A stretch of DNA of 64,000 bases from contig JAPWHL010000002.1 in assembly GCA_027214255.1 (NCBI GenBank), positions 186,001 to 250,000 of the forward strand, written 5' to 3'. The translations under genes and the position numbers were made by a program. Source of the DNA: Roseovarius aestuarii. Its GTDB lineage: Bacteria; Pseudomonadota; Alphaproteobacteria; Rhodobacterales; Rhodobacteraceae. The notes under the pieces were generated by a model. The model was not told the DNA's origin. It saw only the letters and a list, made by a program, of their open reading frames with translations, and did no database searches. Below are positions 56,146 through 64,000 of this stretch, in pieces; positions within the stretch are counted from its first letter, which is position 1, and each line of letters opens with the position of its first letter.

Positions 56146-56359
56146 AAACGTAAATCCTCCCAGATAAGTTTAACCGTACCGGATTCGTCCCCGGTGCGTT
56201 TCTTTGGACGTGCGCAGACCATACTGCCCCGGTGGGTGCATGGGAATACCGAGTACTGCGTAGACAGACAGATTAATATTCGCCAAATTCGCTTGAATTC
56301 GGCCTTTCTCGCGTTCAAACGCTCTGGAAAAGCCTACGGATCGTGTATACCGGGACGCA

Positions 56360-57784
56360 ATGCGACATCTGACCGATCGCCTTTGGCGCAATTACGGACA
56401 AAAACTGTTTTTAACAGCCACCCTGCCGCTTTTGCTTGCGGTGGTTGTGATCTCTGTACTTGTTACGTTGCAATCGCGCCAATTGGCCGAACGAGAGATT
56501 GCCACGTTGGAACGCCAGTTGATCGCCGCCAAACGTGCCGAACTGAAAAACTATCTGTCCCTCGCGCGCACGGCCTTCATCAACATCTATGGTCGCGCGC
56601 CGCCTGACGACGCCGAGGCCATGCTGACGGTGACGCAAATCCTGTCCAGCATGATCTATGGCACCGACGGGTATTTCTTTGTCTATGACTACGACGGCAA
56701 CAATCTGGTCAGTCCTCGCCATACCAGCCTGATTGGCCGCAATTGGCTGGGCATGACGGATCCGCACGGGGTAGACATTACCAATACGCTTATCGCGACC
56801 GCACGGGCCGGTAGCGGGTATCACACCTATGAGTGGATCAAACCAAGCACCGGAGAACCGGCGGCGATGATCGCGTATGTTGTCGGCTTGCAGGACTGGC
56901 GCTGGGTCGTTGGAACTGGCGTGTTTGTGGATGATGTCCTGTCCACCGTGGCGGCGTCACGTGCCGAGGTCGAGGCCCGCGTACAACGGACCTTCCTTTA
57001 CATCGGGGGGCTGACCCTGTTGGCGTTACTGCTTGTCTTTACCTCGGGGCTGTTCATCACGATCCGCGAACGCCGTCTGGCCAATGCCAAGTTAAAACAA
57101 TTAACCCAGCGTGTGTTTGACGCCCAAGAGGAAGAACGCGGGCGTGTAGCGCGTGAACTGCACGACGGGATCAGCCAGATGTTGGTCGGCGTGCGCTATG
57201 CGTTGGATGTGGCCCGCCGACGTCTGGAGTCCGGTGATCCACGCGCCGCCGAAAACCTCGGCAAAGGGGCCAATTATCTGGCCGGCGCCATTCAGGAGGT
57301 CCGCCGCATCAGCCGCGACCTGCGTCCCGGCACGTTGGACGATCTGGGGTTAAGCCCTGCGCTTAAGGCCTTGATCGAGGACTTTGGCAAACGCACAGGG
57401 ATCACCACCCAGTTTGAAACGGCCGTCTTTCGCAATGTTCTGGATGACGAAGCCAAGATCGCCCTGTACCGGGTGGCGCAAGAAGCCCTGACAAATATCG
57501 AACGCCACGCCCGCGCCTCGCATGTCAGCCTGTATGTGCGCAGCCACAAAAAAGGCGCGACCCTGCGCATCGCGGATAACGGGCGCGGGTTCAACCAATC
57601 TCAGGAAGAGCTGGACGCCCGCCCCGGTTTGGGCCTGCGCAACATGCAAGAACGGATTGATCAACTGGACGGAACCTTGCGTGTCCAATCCAGCCCGACC
57701 GGCACCGTTGTCGAGGCCACAGTGCCCCTCGCCCACATGCTTCGCCCGCAAACCGACACCCCAAACACCAAGGCCCGCGCATGA
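56360..57784 (+). CDS. Cache-domain sensor histidine kinase (NarL type)
   Basis: 474 residues. Membrane helix at about 18-40, a periplasmic single-cache domain (about 45-215: DGYFFVYDYDGNNLVSP, GSGYHTYEWIKPSTGEP), second helix at about 215-240, then a HisKA_3 domain with His268 in ARELHDGISQ, and HATPase_c with NGRGF...GLGLRNMQERI. Overlaps its response regulator by 4 bp. It probably senses the TRAP substrate or a related small acid. Confidence 0.9.
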   Translation: MRHLTDRLWRNYGQKLFLTATLPLLLAVVVISVLVTLQSRQLAEREIATLERQLIAAKRAELKNYLSLARTAFINIYGRAPPDDAEAMLTVTQILSSMIYGTDGYFFVYDYDGNNLVSPRHTSLIGRNWLGMTDPHGVDITNTLIATARAGSGYHTYEWIKPSTGEPAAMIAYVVGLQDWRWVVGTGVFVDDVLSTVAASRAEVEARVQRTFLYIGGLTLLALLLVFTSGLFITIRERRLANAKLKQLTQRVFDAQEEERGRVARELHDGISQMLVGVRYALDVARRRLESGDPRAAENLGKGANYLAGAIQEVRRISRDLRPGTLDDLGLSPALKALIEDFGKRTGITTQFETAVFRNVLDDEAKIALYRVAQEALTNIERHARASHVSLYVRSHKKGATLRIADNGRGFNQSQEELDARPGLGLRNMQERIDQLDGTLRVQSSPTGTVVEATVPLAHMLRPQTDTPNTKARA

Positions 57785-58437
57785 CCCAAACCCCTGCTCC
57801 GATCCGCATTGTCATTGTCGATGACCATCCCATGGTGGCAGAGGGCATTCAGGCCATCCTTGAAAGCTATGATGATATCACCGTTCTGGCGACCCTGTCG
57901 GATGGGCGCGACATTATCGAACGTGTGGATGATCTGAACCCGGACGTCATCCTGCTGGATTTGAACATGCCGGGCATCGGCGGGCTGAGTGCAACGGAAA
58001 TCCTGCTGGAGCGGCGGCCACAGTCGCGCATCCTGATCCTGTCGATGCATGACAGCCCCGAATATATTTCATCCGCGCTTAGCCATGGCGCAGTGGGCTA
58101 TATCCTTAAAGATGTTCCGACTGATGAGATCAAACACGCAATTGACCGGGTGATGGCAGGCGAACGTTACCTCTGCACGGGTGCGCAGGTATCTCTGACC
58201 CCCGATGATGGGCAGCCGCCGCGCGAACAGCTGACCAACCGCGAACAGACCATTCTATTGCAACTGGCGCAGGGTAAATCCAACCGCGAGGTCGCCGCGT
58301 CTCTGGATATATCCGTGCGGACGGTGGAGACACACCGCAAGAACATCAAGCGAAAGCTCGGGATATCCTCAACCGCCGGGCTGACCCGTTACGCCTTGGA
58401 GCACGGGGTATTACAAGGCACAGGCGTCCAACTTTAA
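57781..58437 (+). CDS. LuxR/NarL-type response regulator
   Basis: 218 residues. Receiver domain with phosphate acceptor Asp60 in PDVILLDLNMPG; C-terminal helix-turn-helix (LTNREQTILLQLAQGKSNREVAASLDISVRTVETHRKNIKRKLGI). Coupled to the kinase; the divergent TRAP operon is the obvious target. Confidence 0.92.
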   Translation: MTQTPAPIRIVIVDDHPMVAEGIQAILESYDDITVLATLSDGRDIIERVDDLNPDVILLDLNMPGIGGLSATEILLERRPQSRILILSMHDSPEYISSALSHGAVGYILKDVPTDEIKHAIDRVMAGERYLCTGAQVSLTPDDGQPPREQLTNREQTILLQLAQGKSNREVAASLDISVRTVETHRKNIKRKLGISSTAGLTRYALEHGVLQGTGVQL

Positions 58438-58467
58438 TCGCATTTCTCGCGCCTTGTGCCGCGGCTC

Positions 58468-58830
58468 TTAGTCCGCTTGGGGCGCCATCACGATCTGCTC
58501 AACGCCATCGGCGACCACGGTGTAAAAACAGCTGCGCCGATTGGTGTGACAGGCAGCCCCTTTTTGATCGATCCGAAGCAGCAAGCAATCCCGATCGCAA
58601 TCCAACCGAAATTCGACCAGTCGCTGCGTATGCCCCGAGGTTTCCCCCTTGATCCAGAATGCCTGACGCGAGCGGGACCAGTAACATACCTGCCCCGTGG
58701 CCAATGTGCGGGAAACTGCCTCGGCGTTCATCCACGCCATCATCAGTACCTCACCGCTGGTGGCATCCTGTGCAATCGCGGGGATAAGCCCGTCTGAATT
58801 ATATGTCAGGCTGGCCGGATCGAACTCCAT
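58468..58830 (-). CDS. hisI: Phosphoribosyl-AMP cyclohydrolase
   Basis: Opens the adenine ring in histidine synthesis. 120 residues with [21 protein letters not shown], zinc/Mg ligands in LDCDRDCLL and [11 protein letters not shown]. An in-frame GTG upstream exists, but the ATG at 58830 has GGGAAA before it. Confidence 0.95.
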   Translation of the reverse strand: MEFDPASLTYNSDGLIPAIAQDATSGEVLMMAWMNAEAVSRTLATGQVCYWSRSRQAFWIKGETSGHTQRLVEFRLDCDRDCLLLRIDQKGAACHTNRRSCFYTVVADGVEQIVMAPQAD

Positions 58831-58965
58831 GTCGGTTTTCCCTTTTGCTTCCACCGTTTCACGGCCTATCTATGGCACCAAGGCGTTTTGCGACAGACCT
58901 GAATCACAAAGTTTCGCGAAACGCGCGCAACCATTACCTGTTGCATCCGTTTGGAAGGAAAAGCG

Positions 58966-59406
58966 ATGAGCGGCACCAGCGATATGATCAAGCTATACTC
59001 GGCCCGCATTCTGGCGCTTGCCGCAGATATCCCAAGGCTGGATCGGCTGGAGTCCCCGGACGCAACGGTCAAACGGCGCGCGCCTCTCTGCGGTTCGACC
59101 GTGACCGTAGATGTAACCTGCACCGATGGCGTGGTCACTGACTTTGGGCAGGACGTAAAGGCCTGCGCGTTGGGTCAGGCCGCAGCCGGCGTTGTGGGCG
59201 GCGTCATCGTTGGCTGCACGGTCGATCAGGTCCGCGTAGCGCGCGATGCGCTGAAAGCCATGCTGACCCAGAACGGCCCCACACCGCCCGCGCCCTTTGA
59301 TGGGTTGGAAGTGTTGCGTCCCGCACAAGAATACCGCAACCGCCATGCGTCGATCATGCTGACACTGGATGCAGCAGTCGAGGCTTTGGAAACCGCCTGT
59401 ACCTAA
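58966..59406 (+). CDS. NifU/IscU-like iron-sulfur scaffold, atypical
   Basis: 146 residues of the IscU/NifU-N family. Two ligand cysteines are present (Cys42 in APLCGSTV; Cys67 in VKACALGQAA). The third Cys expected near the C-terminus is absent: RNRHASIMLTLDAA stands where R-x-x-C occurs. This alphaproteobacterial paralogue may not hold a cluster alone. GGAAGGAAAAGCG precedes the ATG at 58966. Confidence 0.82.
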   Translation: MSGTSDMIKLYSARILALAADIPRLDRLESPDATVKRRAPLCGSTVTVDVTCTDGVVTDFGQDVKACALGQAAAGVVGGVIVGCTVDQVRVARDALKAMLTQNGPTPPAPFDGLEVLRPAQEYRNRHASIMLTLDAAVEALETACT

Positions 59407-59436
59407 ACGGGGGCGAATACCTTTTTGTCATAACGT

Positions 59437-59477
59437 AAAAAAAACCGCCGCTCATCCGGGGAAGGGATGGCGGCGGT
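59437..59477 (-). terminator. Rho-independent terminator downstream of the 40-residue ORF
   Basis: On the minus strand ACCGCCGC (59477-59470) pairs with GCGGCGGT (59451-59444), with an inner CATCC/GGATG stem, followed by eight T (59444-59437). It ends a minus-strand transcript, consistent with the small ORF at 59645-59767. Confidence 0.88.
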
Positions 59478-59644
59478 CAGTAATGCGGGGTGTCGCATGA
59501 ACCCTGTCAGCGCCGGAAACCGGGGAAATGAGGTAAACCCGGAAGGCGAAAAAGGACAGGCAGTGTCAGTCGCAAGGCATCAAGGGACAGGAGATGCGAT
59601 GGGCGCAAACAGGTACGAAACTCCGCAGGCAGAAAACCAAAAAA

Positions 59645-59767
59645 CTACAGTAAACCAGGCAGGTACAGACCACCGACCAACATCACCACCAGCGCAACTG
59701 CGCCCATTGCGTCGCCCAAAAGCGTATCCTGAGAGCGGGCGGCGGCGGTTTTGATCTGGTGAAACAT
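59645..59767 (-). CDS. 40-residue single-pass membrane peptide, SOS-box controlled
   Basis: Short ORF starting MFHQIKTAAARSQDTLLGDA and continuing into one hydrophobic helix (about residues 20-37, VALVVMLVGGLYL). GGAAAGG lies 8 nt before ATG. A perfect GTTC-N7-GTTC LexA box is 61 bp upstream, and a strong terminator follows at 59437. This gives promoter, box, ribosome site, ORF and terminator in order, so I judge it real. By analogy with Caulobacter SidA it could delay division or act on the envelope after DNA damage; that is inference. I do not recognise a named family. Confidence 0.68.
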   Translation of the reverse strand: MFHQIKTAAARSQDTLLGDAMGAVALVVMLVGGLYLPGLL

Positions 59768-59827
59768 CTGATGACCTTTCCAATCTGGTGTTGCACCTTT
59801 GTTCTCATTTCCAGAGCAACTTGTAAA

Positions 59828-59842
59828 GAACTTTATGAGAAC
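59828..59842 (-). promoter_or_regulatory. LexA (SOS) box
   Basis: Plus strand GAAC-N7-GAAC at 59828-59842, i.e. GTTC-N7-GTTC reading toward the small ORF. Two more GAAC copies follow at 59849-59852 and 59859-59862 with N6 spacing, which do not fit the N7 rule. The alphaproteobacterial LexA consensus is GTTC-N7-GTTC. Confidence 0.7.
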
Positions 59843-59897
59843 AAAACGGAACATATTGGAACGAAACCGGCTAAGCCGCTGTAATTTGGGCGTTTAA

Positions 59898-64000
<4,103 letters not shown>

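Noticed and set aside
54994..56607. 537-codon plus-strand frame
   Set aside because: Antisense to dctP, which has a full signal peptide and TRAP signatures; long antisense frames are common at this GC content.

Overview
The window reads as a chromosomal segment of an alphaproteobacterium of the Rhodobacterales (Roseobacter-like). Supporting signs are the conserved block bamE / DUF177 / rpmF-plsX-fabH-ihfA-merR, the argS-SPOR-nagZ-scpA-scpB operon, a zwf-pgl-pgi Entner-Doudoroff cluster, a TRAP transporter, an IalB-family protein, an alphaproteobacterial-type LexA box (GTTC-N7-GTTC), and moderately high GC with coding on both strands. No phage, transposase, integrase, CRISPR array or rRNA operon was seen. 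The taxonomic call is inferred from gene families and order; no database was searched.

Layout. 1-878: start of a HerA-like ATPase gene running off the left edge. 930-1160: two small candidate sRNA units. 1340-6521: an IalB protein, then an envelope cluster on the minus strand (L,D-transpeptidase, LpxD-type acyltransferase, dedicated acyl carrier protein, ketoacyl synthase). 6849-11301: DUF882, tRNA-Gly, DUF454, the ABC-F protein Uup, an OlsB-like acyltransferase and BamE. 11389-16291: DUF177, L32, PlsX, FabH, IHF alpha and a MerR-like regulator with a very charged tail. 16442-26489: tRNA-Pro, dCTP deaminase, then on the minus strand a small ORF, ScpB, ScpA, NagZ, a SPOR protein, ArgS, an antiporter and a dNTP triphosphohydrolase. 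26622: ErpA-like protein. 27020-29714: an apparent three-gene unit with an EamA exporter, an unrecognised 368-residue protein, and a protein built from nine copies of an FTSSL motif. 30081-38193: exonuclease III, a second EamA protein, enolase, pgi/pgl/zwf and an orphan radical SAM enzyme. 38348-49174: M24-like hydrolase, cupin, M48 protease, a PIN protein coupled to an rRNA methyltransferase, a lipoprotein, GlnE, YbaK, DUF2852, RDD and the leucyltransferase Bpt. 49171-58437: LysR with a divergent SHMT-like enzyme, then a TRAP transporter with a divergent two-component system. 58468-64000: HisI, a NifU-like scaffold, a 40-residue membrane peptide behind a LexA box, RecG and LigA (cut by the right edge).

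How genes work together. LpxD, the ACP, the ketoacyl synthase, OlsB, PlsX and FabH serve acyl-chain and envelope lipid synthesis. L,D-transpeptidase, DUF882, NagZ and SPOR act on peptidoglycan. zwf, pgl, pgi and eno form central sugar metabolism. RecG, LigA, ExoIII and the SOS-box peptide belong to DNA repair. The cache-type histidine kinase and its regulator probably control the divergent TRAP uptake operon.

Best candidates for undescribed biology are the FTSSL-repeat protein and its two coupled neighbours (27020-29714), the SOS-controlled 40-residue membrane peptide (59645-59842), the twin 21-bp palindromes at 47134-47212, and the anti-Shine-Dalgarno sRNA candidate at 952-1034.
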